Assembly: GCF_020386615.1 (NCBI RefSeq)
Contig: NZ_CP077769.1
Span: 5,394,001-5,458,000, forward strand
DNA from: Chitinophaga pendula
GTDB taxonomy: Bacteria > Bacteroidota > Bacteroidia > Chitinophagales > Chitinophagaceae
Direction: 5' to 3'
DNA length: 64,000 nt
Shown here: positions 25,852 through 35,082 of the stretch, piece after piece
How positions within the stretch are numbered: position 1 is the first letter of the stretch
How the letters are laid out: every line of letters begins with the position of its first letter
Notes under the pieces: model-generated
What the model was told of the DNA's origin: nothing
The model's database searches: none
Seen by the model: only the letters and a program-made list of their open reading frames with translations
Program-made: the position numbers and the translations under genes

Positions 25852-27636
25852 TTATGGTTCCAATACTACGCTGCGTAGACGAAACAATTCCTTCCTGCCT
25901 GTTTTTGCCGGCTTTATACGGAGGGTGTATTTACCTTTTGCTGGCAACCGGATCACGCCGATACGGTGTTGAATGAATAGCAGAGGGGCGTGCGTATCGT
26001 ATTCGCCGGTCGGCAGGCTCAGGAAAGACAGCTGTTGACCCGCTATTTCCACGACACCTTCACGGCCTGCCGCGGCGGGAGGGCAGGCATAATCGAGTAC
26101 TACGCTATAATCGCCTGCCTCCTGTACCAGCAGGGAGAAGGAAAGTGCATCCATGCTATCTTTCATATTGACCAAACATTGTTCATGTTTCCAATCTCCA
26201 TAGTAGTGAGAGAAAGTGAATACTTTGCTTTGGGTGTTACCGCTGTATTCTGCCGCTACAACCGGTATTTCTGCCGCTTTATATTGCTGGCTGACGGTGC
26301 GTGTAGTTGCGGCGGAGCTATCGGGTTGTACCCCCTTGTATTCAAGTTTTATTACGCTACTGCGTGCATCCGGCAAGTCTGGTGGCAATTGTATTTCCAA
26401 TTCGTCGTTGCGTTGTCTGTAAGGCAATGCAACATTGGTATCCAGCCATCTGACGGCCGTTACTTTTGCCTGCATATACGGTACTATCAGCTTATGATGC
26501 GTGGGCATTTGCCATACATGCAGGTAAAGACATTGGAGACCGCTGGTGGTAACGCCCCAGGGTTGAGCGGGGATGAGGCCATATGTTGTATTATAGATGC
26601 TTTCTCCATATTTCTTCAGCCATTTACCTGTTTCCAGTAAATACTCGCGGGATTGGTGGGGCCATTGACCGTTACCATCGGGTCCTACGTTCAGCATGAG
26701 GTTGCCACGTTTGGAGGCGACATTCGCCAGCAGGCGGATGATAGTGGTTGGTGATTTGAAATTGAGATCATGCGAGATATATCCCCAGGAGTCGTTGTGT
26801 GTATATATGGACTCCCATGCTCCGGTGATGGGGGCAGTTGGCACTTCGGAGTCGCCGAAATCCTTATAGTCACCCAGGCCATGCCCTACCCTACTGCTGA
26901 ACAGGCAGTTGGGTTGCAGCAGGCGCAGGCTATCTATCATCTGTTTTGTTTCTTCTTTAGAGAGGCCTCCTGGCGTATCGAACCAGATGATGCCGAGGGG
27001 GCCGTAGTTAGTCAGCAGTTCTTTGAGTTGGGGAATGGCTTTATCCTGATAATATTGCCGGTAGTTTTTCTTTTTGTCGTCGAAGTCCCAGCGATTGCCG
27101 CCACCATTTGGTTCGTGCCAATCCTGGAACTGGGAGTAATAGCAGCCGAATTGAACACCTTTTTGTCTGCAAGCCTCGGCGAGTGCTTTGAGTGGATCTT
27201 TGGCATACGGGGAGGCACGTACGATATTAAAATCGGAGACTTTGGAATCATACATGCTGAATCCTTCGTGATGTTTGGCGGTGATGACCAGGTATTTGAC
27301 GCCGGCATCTTTAGCCAGGGATGCCCATTCGCTGGCATTGAAGCCGGTGGGGTTGAAATCATCGGCGATGCGGGCATAGGTCTCGGCTGGTATTTTTGCT
27401 CTGTTCATGATCCATTCTCCGCTGCCGTAGTAGCTGCTATCTTTCCATCTACCGCCTAGTTTCGCGTAAAGTCCCCAGTGGATGAACAGGCCAAATTTTG
27501 CGTTACGGAACCATTTGAGGCCCGGGTGGGTGGGGTTATTACCTGCTTCTTTCGTCCACATGTCTTTCATATCCTGTGCTGGCAGGAGATGGGCGGTGGT
27601 TATGGACAGCAGGAATAGCAATACTATTTTTCTCAT
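25852..27636 (-). CDS. GH29 alpha-L-fucosidase with C-terminal extension (second of two)
   Basis: 594 residues from the ATG at 27636 (MRKIVLLFLLSITTAHLLPA, a clear signal peptide); the longer frame from 27717 begins in AT-rich non-coding DNA. GH29 signatures: FGLFIHWGLYAKLGG, LVITAKHHEGFSMYDSKVSD, FGCYYSQFQDWHEPN and LGIIWFDTPGG, nucleophile Asp near 217. The last 130 residues form an added beta domain, probably carbohydrate-binding. It is the first gene of the leftward fucosidase/hydrolase/fucosidase/sulfatase run; having two fucosidases suggests two fucose linkages in the target. Confidence 0.93.
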   Translation of the reverse strand: MRKIVLLFLLSITTAHLLPAQDMKDMWTKEAGNNPTHPGLKWFRNAKFGLFIHWGLYAKLGGRWKDSSYYGSGEWIMNRAKIPAETYARIADDFNPTGFNASEWASLAKDAGVKYLVITAKHHEGFSMYDSKVSDFNIVRASPYAKDPLKALAEACRQKGVQFGCYYSQFQDWHEPNGGGNRWDFDDKKKNYRQYYQDKAIPQLKELLTNYGPLGIIWFDTPGGLSKEETKQMIDSLRLLQPNCLFSSRVGHGLGDYKDFGDSEVPTAPITGAWESIYTHNDSWGYISHDLNFKSPTTIIRLLANVASKRGNLMLNVGPDGNGQWPHQSREYLLETGKWLKKYGESIYNTTYGLIPAQPWGVTTSGLQCLYLHVWQMPTHHKLIVPYMQAKVTAVRWLDTNVALPYRQRNDELEIQLPPDLPDARSSVIKLEYKGVQPDSSAATTRTVSQQYKAAEIPVVAAEYSGNTQSKVFTFSHYYGDWKHEQCLVNMKDSMDALSFSLLVQEAGDYSVVLDYACPPAAAGREGVVEIAGQQLSFLSLPTGEYDTHAPLLFIQHRIGVIRLPAKGKYTLRIKPAKTGRKELFRLRSVVLEP

Positions 27637-28028
27637 AACGATAACTGGAATTAATGCGACGATTAAAAAGTAATGATATATTCCTGTTTGCGCAATCAAT
27701 GATAGCAGAAAAGACAAAATACTATTACAGTTAGGGAAAAATGGGTATAAAGTGGAGCCTTGTTGAAGGTATAAGATTTAATTTCTCATTAACTTCAGGT
27801 TAACAAAACAGTCATAAAATGAATGTAATGTTGCAGCCACGATGGCGGAGTGAGTTGATTATGCTGTTGCTATCAAAGATATTTTCGACCTGGCGGCATG
27901 CTGCCGGGGTTTAACCCCTAAAAACCAATATGCTTTAAAAGCGAAGCGAAAAGAGATACCTGTCATATTTGGGCCGGATCATCGCTGAGAGGTGATATGT
28001 ATCCGGTTGTTGTTAGCTGTACTTTATT

Positions 28029-28058
28029 CCCCTGTGGTATTTACTACAGGGGTTTTTT
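28029..28058 (+). terminator. Rightward intrinsic terminator without an obvious gene
   Basis: CCCCTGT (28029-28035) pairs with ACAGGGG (28046-28052), followed by six T. No rightward gene is visible upstream, so it may end a small RNA or a very short peptide gene. Confidence 0.75.
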
Positions 28059-28650
28059 ATTGTTGCAGGCGGAGGGGTGAAGAGGGTTTGTTACAAATAT
28101 CGTTTCTGTTAACTTCTGATTAACGCTTTTTGATAAAGACTTCTTTAATATTGCAGCGTCCTTATGGAAACGTATGATATACACCAAACAGCGGCATTAA
28201 TATGGAATTTTGTTAGTAATACTTACTGATAGTGACCCCGGAATTAAGCAGATGATAGTTTGAAAAATAGTTGCATTGTTTTTAGCGGATTATTTATGGA
28301 AATGGAAATTGTGAGGTATGGTGAGCCTGTTGCTTCCATGCTATTGTGATACTCCTGTACACGATGCAATATAATGCTGGTCCCATTTGCTTGCATGGCC
28401 AGTATGCCGGCGGTGACCCAAGCATCGCCGTGCGATCGGCTTGTGATAGGGCAGGCCAAGCTACAGTCAGTAATGCTGTAGCTTCCTGGAAAGATGATAT
28501 TCTATTATAAAGGGAACCTGCTTATGGTCTTCCGTTACGGATGTTGTGCAGGTTATGCCCAAAAGTGATTAATGTTTTACTAGTTCCCTTTTTCTGAGCA
28601 TTCATAAATAGTTGTGTCCAGGAAATTGATTCTTTTTCCTATTGTAAATG

Positions 28651-28674
28651 CTACCGGGGTCTCTACCCCGGTAG
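28651..28674 (+). terminator. Hairpin, terminator-like
   Basis: CTACCGGGG (28651-28659) pairs perfectly with CCCCGGTAG (28666-28674); ACTATTTTC follows. It is the second such hairpin in this spacer. Confidence 0.6.
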
Positions 28675-28826
28675 ACTATTTTCACTTTTATTCTAATCGG
28701 TTAAGCTATTTATTTTTTTTGGAAAACCGACAAGTACGTTCTCAATAATAAATAGAAGCTCCTGTACGCCCTGTGGTTTTCACCATGGGGGTTGTGCTGT
28801 TTTGCTATGTGTGGTTGGGTGTGAGG

Positions 28827-29573
28827 TTAATTTTGGAGTGGGTTTCTGCTATCTTCTTTCAGTTTGCGGAAGATATCATACTGTCGTTGTAGTTCTTGAC
28901 TGTAGCCTGGTTTGACGGGTATGGCAACGGCGCCTACCCGTACGATGCCTGTTGTTATCTGATCCACGAAATGGAGGTTGACGATAAAGAGTTTATGTAC
29001 GCGGGTGAACTGCCATGGAGGAAGGTATGCGTTGATCTGTTCGATACTATCGGTTGTGAATGTCCTGTTTTCTCCATGCAGGATGCAGGTATTTCCTATT
29101 ACTTCGGTATAGCGCAGGGTATTTATTGGTACCCGGTGGTATTTGTTTTCGTAGTGCACGAAGAAGTGGTCGTGATAGGATTTTTTTTTGATGGGGGTTT
29201 CTACTCCTTCGGTCATCACTTTGTAGTAGATCTTTTCAAGGATGTTGGTAATGGTTAGTTTGGTTACGGGAATTTTAAGGATATCTACGTTGAGTATTTC
29301 GAATACGTGTTTTCTTTTTTCAGGATAGGTGAGGGTGATGATATTAATGGGTTGGTCGTTGAGCTCTTCTCCCGGATTGGTATCATTAGCAAGTTCGGGA
29401 ATATTTTTTCCGAGGACGAGAGCGTGAACCATAGTACTGTTCAGCAGGGGCATTGCCTGTTGCAGGGTATCGTATTGCCCGGCTACGTAAACGAATTCCA
29501 GGTGGTCGAAGTAATGTCTCCAATGCTGCATGCCCGGTGCTGCTTGTCCGACGATCAAGATAATTAAGCTCAT
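28827..29573 (-). CDS. LytTR DNA-binding regulator with pseudo-receiver
   Basis: 248 residues from the ATG at 29573 (MSLIILIVGQ); the frame from 29609 adds 12 polar residues. The C-terminal part (about 135-235) is a LytTR domain: HYENKYHRVPINTLRYTEVI, then FTRVHKLFIVNLHFVDQI. The N-terminal part has the receiver layout (IILIVG strand, TLTYPEKRKHVFEILN, DILKIPVTKLT with the conserved Lys-Pro-like turn), but the aspartate pair is replaced (IVGQ) and the acceptor strand reads VHALVLGKN. It therefore cannot be phosphorylated in the usual way. The partner sensor is not in the window. Confidence 0.85.
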   Translation of the reverse strand: MSLIILIVGQAAPGMQHWRHYFDHLEFVYVAGQYDTLQQAMPLLNSTMVHALVLGKNIPELANDTNPGEELNDQPINIITLTYPEKRKHVFEILNVDILKIPVTKLTITNILEKIYYKVMTEGVETPIKKKSYHDHFFVHYENKYHRVPINTLRYTEVIGNTCILHGENRTFTTDSIEQINAYLPPWQFTRVHKLFIVNLHFVDQITTGIVRVGAVAIPVKPGYSQELQRQYDIFRKLKEDSRNPLQN

Positions 29574-29750
29574 ATTGTCTCTTTTTACAGGCGATTGCCT
29601 GTTCCCCATTTTATTGCGTGTATTCTTTTATGTTATTGGCGACAGGTATAATAGGGCAGGTGACTGAACAGAAACCTGCTTACTCTAAGAAAACTTCTAA
29701 TCTAAACCGCGTATTTAAAATGCTTATCGAATCGAAAAAAGGTGATGATA

Positions 29751-30050
29751 TCAATTAGTACCTGGCAGATACGGGTATGCCAATGAGAGTTTGCTGATGG
29801 CGAGCCGCTGGGGGATATTTATCCCGAGTTGTCTACCTGTATCTTTTTTGAATGGGCATTGCGTATTTACAATGATGTTACAGAGCTGGCTATCTGTTAA
29901 GGATGAACGATAGTACCGTAGCAGGCAGCAGTTCCAGGTAAGGACGGTCCAGTTGACGACCTCTTCAAACTGGGGGTTTAGCTGTACCGTTGTTTTTTTG
30001 ACAAGGGAGCTTTTCTGGTTTGGGGAGGTATTGTCAGCCGGATCGTTCAT
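29751..30050 (-). CDS. Small hypothetical protein
   Basis: 99 residues, not recognised. A polar N-terminus (1-25) is followed by a more structured part with two neighbouring cysteines (LTWNCCLLRYYRSS) and two more (SQLCNIIVNTQCPF). There is no signal peptide or membrane helix. Codon choice looks coding-like and the start is a plain ATG. It stands alone between the LytTR regulator and the small HTH protein, all on the same strand. Confidence 0.5.
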   Translation of the reverse strand: MNDPADNTSPNQKSSLVKKTTVQLNPQFEEVVNWTVLTWNCCLLRYYRSSLTDSQLCNIIVNTQCPFKKDTGRQLGINIPQRLAISKLSLAYPYLPGTN

Positions 30051-30503
30051 TGTGTTTGATTTTTGGCGGGGATCGGCTGTTGTTGGTCAGATCATACCGG
30101 CAATAGACGACCACAAAGATTGTGGTGGTTATTTTACGGATAAGGCGATGCCTGTTCCTCCTGTATGCGAAGGTGGGACCGTAACTACACGAGTTTGCCA
30201 TTAGCAAATAGAGCAATAAATTCTCTTTCTGCAATTTCGAGAAAATAGCAGACCAGATAGTTAATCAATAGTTAAGCGAAAAGTTAATGTTCTGTTATGG
30301 ATACCGGTATCCATTACGGATATGTGTTCCGGGACATGTCATATTCCGGGTCGCTGAGCTAGTTCGATCCGGCAACAAGGTTTTTTCCAGGATTAACATT
30401 TGTCTTTGCTGGTATTGGGGCAAAGATACCGCAATAGCACACACACCGGTATCTACCAGCTACTGCCACTATTGGCCTGTGTCTGTATTTGATCGTGACC
30501 GGC
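30051..30503. other. Spacer without a supported gene
   Basis: 453 bases. Two small frames cross it, one on each strand, but neither has coding character. The AT-rich part near 30200-30290 may hold the promoter of the 99-residue gene. Otherwise nothing is visible. Confidence 0.5.
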
Positions 30504-30785
30504 TTACCAAAGGAGGAAGCTATAACTGATGGTCAACAGGAGCGTACCGAGCAGGATGCTCTTGTCGAAGCGGATATTGAAGCCGCCTTTTTCTGCATAG
30601 TAGTAGCTTTCTTTGTAGCGATCGTATTCGATCGGGGCACCCAATTCCTTCATCATTTTGAGGAATTCGTACAGTGTACGTTCAGAGATCCGCAGCCTTT
30701 TGGCCAGCTGGGAGGGTTTACCAGTACCTTTAATCCTAATCAGGTAATCAATGGTCTGTAGTCTTTCGAAATAACGCTTAGGCAT
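30504..30785 (-). CDS. Small HTH protein (HTH_11-like)
   Basis: 93 residues. Residues 1-70 are a compact winged-helix/HTH_11 domain: YFERLQTIDYLIRIKGTG, PSQLAKRLRISERTLYEFLK, then ELGAPIEYDRYKESYYY. This is like the N-terminus of DeoR/WYL regulators but with no sensor domain. It ends in a hydrophobic tail (SILLGTLLLTISYSFLLW) long enough for a membrane segment, which is unusual and would place it at the membrane. Start ATG is clear. Confidence 0.8.
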   Translation of the reverse strand: MPKRYFERLQTIDYLIRIKGTGKPSQLAKRLRISERTLYEFLKMMKELGAPIEYDRYKESYYYAEKGGFNIRFDKSILLGTLLLTISYSFLLW

Positions 30786-30831
30786 GTAGCATAGGGGGTT
30801 TAACGGTTAAATGTAAAATATTCAAGTAATT

Positions 30832-30939
30832 ATGAGAACTAAATGGTTTTCAGTCTTCTTAATGTTCGCCTATTATTTGTTTGAGAAATGGATAGTATTT
30901 CTCTGCAGGCAGGTTGATGCAGGGTTTACTGCTTCTTGA
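30832..30939 (+). CDS. Possible 35-residue membrane peptide
   Basis: MRTKWFSVFLMFAYYLF begins a 35-residue frame with a hydrophobic first half and a polar C-terminus. It starts 46 bases from the divergent small HTH gene. No clear ribosome site is seen, and AT-rich DNA yields frames this short by chance, so this is a weak call. Confidence 0.2.
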   Translation: MRTKWFSVFLMFAYYLFEKWIVFLCRQVDAGFTAS

Positions 30940-31547
30940 TATTTCCTGTTATTTAGTATGTACAAGCCTAACTTTGCTGCAATTAATATGATTCATATTA
31001 TCCTGCATAAAAAAGGGTTTTTGAGGGTTCATTTATCTTTTTATTAACTGATTCACAACGTGCTGCAAGCTAAATATTTACAATGCATTATTATTGCAGT
31101 ATTAAACCTTATATTAAAATAATATTATCCAGCTCACGGGTATAGCTCCAACTGATCGCGACGTTAACATTTAAACAATTGAACCTTAATTATTTGGGTT
31201 ATTTTATGCTGATTGTGCCGGGAAAAACAGCATAGATATTATGCACAATCGCTACTGAAAGGTAATGATATCATACGACACTTACAACAATAATCTGTCA
31301 CAGATAGGGGATATACGTTTTTTATTTATTGCATCTGGCAAGGAGATGGCCGTGATAGTGAGGCGCCCCAGGAATAAGGCGCCCTTTGTTCTAACCATTG
31401 TTGTTAATCCCTATATCGCTAATATCGTAATGTAGGCCGACATCTTTGTTAAGATGCGGTTAAGCCATTTAATTTTCCTGGGAAGTGTTGCATGTAGTGG
31501 GTTTAGCGGGGATATTGCGGGAGAAGAAGCGGAGTGAGGTGGGGGAC

Positions 31548-31582
31548 AAAAAAAAACCGGCGCCCTCAAATAAGGCACCGGG
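31548..31582 (-). terminator. Leftward intrinsic terminator
   Basis: Read leftward: CCGGTGCC, eight-base loop, then GGGCGCCGG and a run of nine T. A strong terminator with no annotated gene upstream. Confidence 0.75.
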
Positions 31583-31935
31583 TATTCCATCATCATTTTT
31601 CCAATCTATATTAGAACCAGGTCTTTTTCCATATGGACGGTATTATGCTATCCTATGGATTAATATTTTAAGGTAAAATTGGCCTACTTTTTTGTGCAGC
31701 CTCCTAACACACATACCATCTATTGCTTTACAATGCCTCTTCTGCATTTTTATTAGTTCCTGCCGAGTAACTTATATGTTGATAATCAAAATGCTAAAGT
31801 GAGGCAATTATTTAGTATAAAATAGCGTATTAATACGCTTTTTAGTCCGATGAATAGAATGTAAGTAAGCCTTTGTGATCAAATGTACAAGGGGGTACTG
31901 CCGGGAGCAGGCATGTAATACATGTGTCGGGTTAT

Positions 31936-31969
31936 AAATAAAAATACCAGCAGTAAATACTGCCGGCAT
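31936..31969 (-). terminator. Leftward intrinsic terminator
   Basis: Read leftward: TGCCGGCAG, loop TATTTA, CTGCTGGTA, then TTTTTATTTAT. No annotated gene upstream. Confidence 0.7.
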
Positions 31970-32075
31970 TTCATTCAATCAAAAACTGTTTTGCGACATA
32001 ACAACATTTATTTCCTTCTAATATAGTAGTCGTCCATCCCCTTTTGGTACCTATTATAATAGTTTACTTATTGTC

Positions 32076-32105
32076 AAAAAAAACCTGCCGGTAGATACCC
32101 GCAGG
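32076..32105 (-). terminator. Leftward intrinsic terminator
   Basis: Read leftward: CCTGCGGGTA pairs with TACCGGCAGG (one mismatch), followed by eight T. It lies 344 bases downstream of the T9SS-cargo stop, so it may terminate the surface-protein operon or a small transcript. Confidence 0.7.
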
Positions 32106-32448
32106 CGCAGATCGAAAAACCATTTATTCCCGAGTTTGACTCAAGCTTTTTTCAGGAAGTCCAGTTATGACTGATCGACACCCATCGGGTAGTAGTACAA
32201 GCCATATCTAGTATATATGAGACATCCTATTATTGTCTTTCATTGTGAATCAGTACAGCAATAATACGCCAGCAGAATTTGCGATAAGTTAACCGCTCGT
32301 TAATGGCCTCATTTTTTTTGCGGAGCACAAAAATGGCTATGGCAGCGAATTGCGGCCGAGAAGAAGGGGTTTTCACGTCAGGATACTGAAATATTACTGC
32401 ATGTTACATTAACAGCAAGCGGCTATACGACATTGGATAAGGCGGACA

Positions 32449-34074
32449 TTATTCCTGCATAAAGATGAGTTTTTGGACATGCAAGGTATTCTGTTTGTCG
32501 TCGAAGATGCGAAGTATATACATACCTTTTTCGAGTCGTCCGACGGGCAGTGCGAAATAGCTGAATGGAGGTCTGGGTTGGGGGAAATTCTGCCAGATAA
32601 CGGTCCGGCCGATCATATTCAGCAATTCGATTGCTTTTGCGTTGCGTACGTTACCGAAGTAGATATGTAATGTATTTCCTCTAACGGGATTTGGCCAGGC
32701 GATGATCTCACCTTTGATATTTTCACCTTTGACGGCGACGATATTGCTATAGAAGAAGGAGCCATCTTTCATCATGACTTTGAGGCGATAGAAGACGAAT
32801 CCGGGTATGCTTTGTACATCTTTGTAGGTGTAGGTCAGCGGAACGGTGCTATTGCCGTTGCGTGCCCTGGAAGGTATATAGGCGATGGCGGCGAAGCCGG
32901 TATCTTCCGGTTGGCGGCGTTGCAATTCAAATCCATCGCAGCCTACTTCCCTACCGGTGATCCATCTCAGCAATACAGTATCGGTGGCGCTGCGATAGCC
33001 ACCGAAAAAGTCGAGTATTGTTTTGAGCGGGTTGTTCGTGCGTTGGGCGACAAATTTTGTAAAGTAGGAGATATTGGGAAGCTGATCGACTGTTTTGGTA
33101 TTGATGGCTCCCAGCGGATCTGGTGTACCGGTGGTAAATATGTTGGGGGATTCGGGGACATGTTGGTCTCCATTGTTTTCCCAGCTACCGTTAACGAAGC
33201 GGGCGATATATGCACTGAAGCGATTCGGGCTAAAAATGGCGCCTTCGTCGGCGACCTGATGTGCCAGTGCCATAAAGATCCTGGCGCCGGGGCGATCGGT
33301 GGCGAGCTCCCAGGTGCGGGCGACACTTTCATCCCAGAGGCTGTCGCCGCTGGTTACCAGGCTACGGACATCTTCCCATACGCTGGCACCGAATTGAGCA
33401 GGAACGTCGGCGGTGCGTACTACCAAGGGGGTGTAGCTACCCGGTCTTGTTCCCAGTGGGAATACGACATGCATATCTGTTGCCGAGATGCGATGACGGT
33501 AGAGACGGCCGCCACCGAATGCGGAGTCGGTAACGATGAAATGTTCGGGCGAGTAATGTAGTATTTCGCCTGGAGAGAATTGGCCGATGACGAGGTTCCA
33601 GCCGTTCAGGAACAGGTGGCCTTTGACCAGGTCGAGGGTACGGTTGATACGGAGATCATTGAGATCTTCCAGCCAGAGGCCTTGCTCCCCTTCTATTTTT
33701 ATGCCCGGAAAGGAAGCACCGGACTGCAAGGTAGCGTTGTATCCACCTGCTACCCATTGGCGGGTACCGATACCGGTGAGAGGATTGGGTTGTATGAACC
33801 GGACGAAACCTCCTGTTCCGCTTATGCCATCGCTGCTTTCGTCGGTGATGCGACCTTGTGTGTCGTTGGCCCAGCGGGTGCCATAGAAGTTGATAATGGA
33901 ACCTGCCGGGCTGAATATGCGACCATTGTTAATAATGTTCCCGTATATAGCGATGGTATCCTGCGGATGTGCGTATACTCTGCCTTCGGCAGGTATATAG
34001 ATGGCTGATTGTGCGCTGGTATTGTACCAGTCGCACAGTAGCAGGATCAGCCATAAACAGTAGCGATATCGCAT
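32449..34074 (-). CDS. Exported protein with type IX secretion C-terminal domain
   Basis: 541 residues. A signal peptide (1-21) is followed by a beta-rich region of repeats without a recognised catalytic domain. The last 80 residues are a T9SS type A sorting domain: IIAWPNPVRGNTLHIYF, LLNMIGRTVIW, LEKGMYILRIFDD and a final HVQKLIF strand. It should be secreted and anchored on the cell surface. It is the last gene of a leftward three-gene operon (28-base gap to the upstream gene) with two fibre-like exported proteins and may attach or assemble with them. Confidence 0.8.
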   Translation of the reverse strand: MRYRYCLWLILLLCDWYNTSAQSAIYIPAEGRVYAHPQDTIAIYGNIINNGRIFSPAGSIINFYGTRWANDTQGRITDESSDGISGTGGFVRFIQPNPLTGIGTRQWVAGGYNATLQSGASFPGIKIEGEQGLWLEDLNDLRINRTLDLVKGHLFLNGWNLVIGQFSPGEILHYSPEHFIVTDSAFGGGRLYRHRISATDMHVVFPLGTRPGSYTPLVVRTADVPAQFGASVWEDVRSLVTSGDSLWDESVARTWELATDRPGARIFMALAHQVADEGAIFSPNRFSAYIARFVNGSWENNGDQHVPESPNIFTTGTPDPLGAINTKTVDQLPNISYFTKFVAQRTNNPLKTILDFFGGYRSATDTVLLRWITGREVGCDGFELQRRQPEDTGFAAIAYIPSRARNGNSTVPLTYTYKDVQSIPGFVFYRLKVMMKDGSFFYSNIVAVKGENIKGEIIAWPNPVRGNTLHIYFGNVRNAKAIELLNMIGRTVIWQNFPQPRPPFSYFALPVGRLEKGMYILRIFDDKQNTLHVQKLIFMQE

Positions 34075-34102
34075 ATATGAATACTAGTACGGTTATTTAT
34101 CC

Positions 34103-35062
34103 TCAGCGAATAAGTGTGAAATAATAATTCATCGCGGGGGGATCGATCCCTGCGGCAGGATTTGTTGTTACTGAGCCCAGCAGCGGGATACCTAACAATG
34201 TTACCCCATTGAATGCGTAGGTGGTTTGGTTTTGGTTTACGAACATCACCTCTACGACTCCTGCTGATTTAACATAGCTGTATGCGATCACGCAATTGTC
34301 TGGCAGGGATTGGCTGGGGGTAACGATGACGCTGGCTCCTACTACTGCGGAGGGAACAGTGAAAGCTACTCTGAGAGAGCCATTGCCTGTTATCACTGGT
34401 ACGTCGTAGTTGACGGTGGCCCTGTTGACCGCGGTGAGGGCGGTACCTGTGCTGCCGATCTGGGTGGTACCATTGACTACTGCATTGGCACTCATTGTGG
34501 TATTGCCTGTAACGGCGAGGGTGCCACCTACGGTTTCGTTGCCGGTTACGCTGACGTTGCCACTGAAGGTTTTATCGCCTGTGAATGTCTGGGCGGTTGT
34601 ACTCACGACACCTCTGGCCGTTGCTGCGGCATCGGGGATATTGAGGGTATGCGTACTGCCTGCGCTGGAAAATCCGATCGCAGATGCGGTATTATTTGAC
34701 ACGGCAAAAGCCTGTGCAGCAGTAGTGAGACCGTTGAGCGACTGGATATAAGAGGACGGCAGGGATGATGTTTCTGCCAGCCGTGCCCATACTCCACCTT
34801 TGCGTATGCGCAAGCTATTATCCGACGTGAGGAATATCATCATGCCGGTAGGGGTAGCTGGTAGCAATGCATTGATCGCTGCGGTATCCGTAAGTCTAGG
34901 CAGTAATAGTCCCTGGTTGCTACTACTTAATTCCAGCAGTGCTGTTTTTGATATTACAGCGGGGTTATCACCTAATTTCAGCTGCTGTGCATCTGCTTTC
35001 ATCCACATCCATAGCAACAGGAACAGGCATACGCCTGTGCGCCTTAATTTGCGTACGACCAT
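34103..35062 (-). CDS. Exported fibre-like repeat protein (shorter paralogue)
   Basis: 319 residues. A signal peptide (to about 26) is followed by a head shared with the next upstream gene: LKLGDNPAVISKTALLEL, GLLLPRLTDT, MMIFLTSDNSLRIRKGGVWA. The middle consists of low-complexity beta repeats rich in T, G, N, V (TAQTFTGDKTFSGNVSVTGN), similar to trimeric phage tail-fibre shafts. A compact beta C-terminal domain (about 220-319) ends it. A surface fibre or adhesin is a reasonable guess; no catalytic motif is seen. Confidence 0.65.
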   Translation of the reverse strand: MVVRKLRRTGVCLFLLLWMWMKADAQQLKLGDNPAVISKTALLELSSSNQGLLLPRLTDTAAINALLPATPTGMMIFLTSDNSLRIRKGGVWARLAETSSLPSSYIQSLNGLTTAAQAFAVSNNTASAIGFSSAGSTHTLNIPDAAATARGVVSTTAQTFTGDKTFSGNVSVTGNETVGGTLAVTGNTTMSANAVVNGTTQIGSTGTALTAVNRATVNYDVPVITGNGSLRVAFTVPSAVVGASVIVTPSQSLPDNCVIAYSYVKSAGVVEVMFVNQNQTTYAFNGVTLLGIPLLGSVTTNPAAGIDPPAMNYYFTLIR

Positions 35063-35082
35063 ATACGTTATTTAATGCGCTT

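Larger units (their letters stand above)
27637..28826. other. Gene-poor spacer with terminator-like hairpins
   Basis: About 1.2 kb without a convincing gene. It holds the promoter side of the fucosidase cluster (right after 27636) and two or three rightward terminator-like hairpins with nothing obvious upstream to terminate. Very short frames such as 28164-28229 (21 residues) and 28524-28568 (14 residues) exist but are within chance expectation. A leftward 71-residue frame at 28244-28459 has no supporting signal. Confidence 0.5.
30786..32448. other. Long gene-poor stretch with leftward terminator hairpins
   Basis: 1.66 kb with no open frame above chance length that looks coding. Tiny frames exist: 30832-30939 rightward (35 residues, hydrophobic N-terminus, divergent from the HTH gene) and 31643-31747 leftward (34 residues, basic, AGGA 10 bases upstream of its ATG). 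Three leftward intrinsic-terminator hairpins (31548, 31936, 32076) and a weaker rightward one (31362-31387) occur within 0.75 kb. Small RNAs, tiny peptides or decayed genes are possible; none is shown. Confidence 0.5.

Noticed and set aside
28769..28790. Hairpin just downstream of the LytTR gene
   Set aside because: The stem needs two wobble pairs and has no T-run in the direction of the LytTR transcript, so it is not called as a terminator.
20265..31125. Identical 17-base AT-rich string at 20265-20281 and 31109-31125
   Set aside because: AT-rich words of this length recur by chance in 64 kb, and flanking sequence does not align collinearly.
31643..32230. Very short leftward frames before the three terminators (for example 34 residues at 31643-31747)
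   Set aside because: Their length is within chance expectation for AT-rich DNA and they share no common leader or motif. They are mentioned only as part of the hairpin-array observation.
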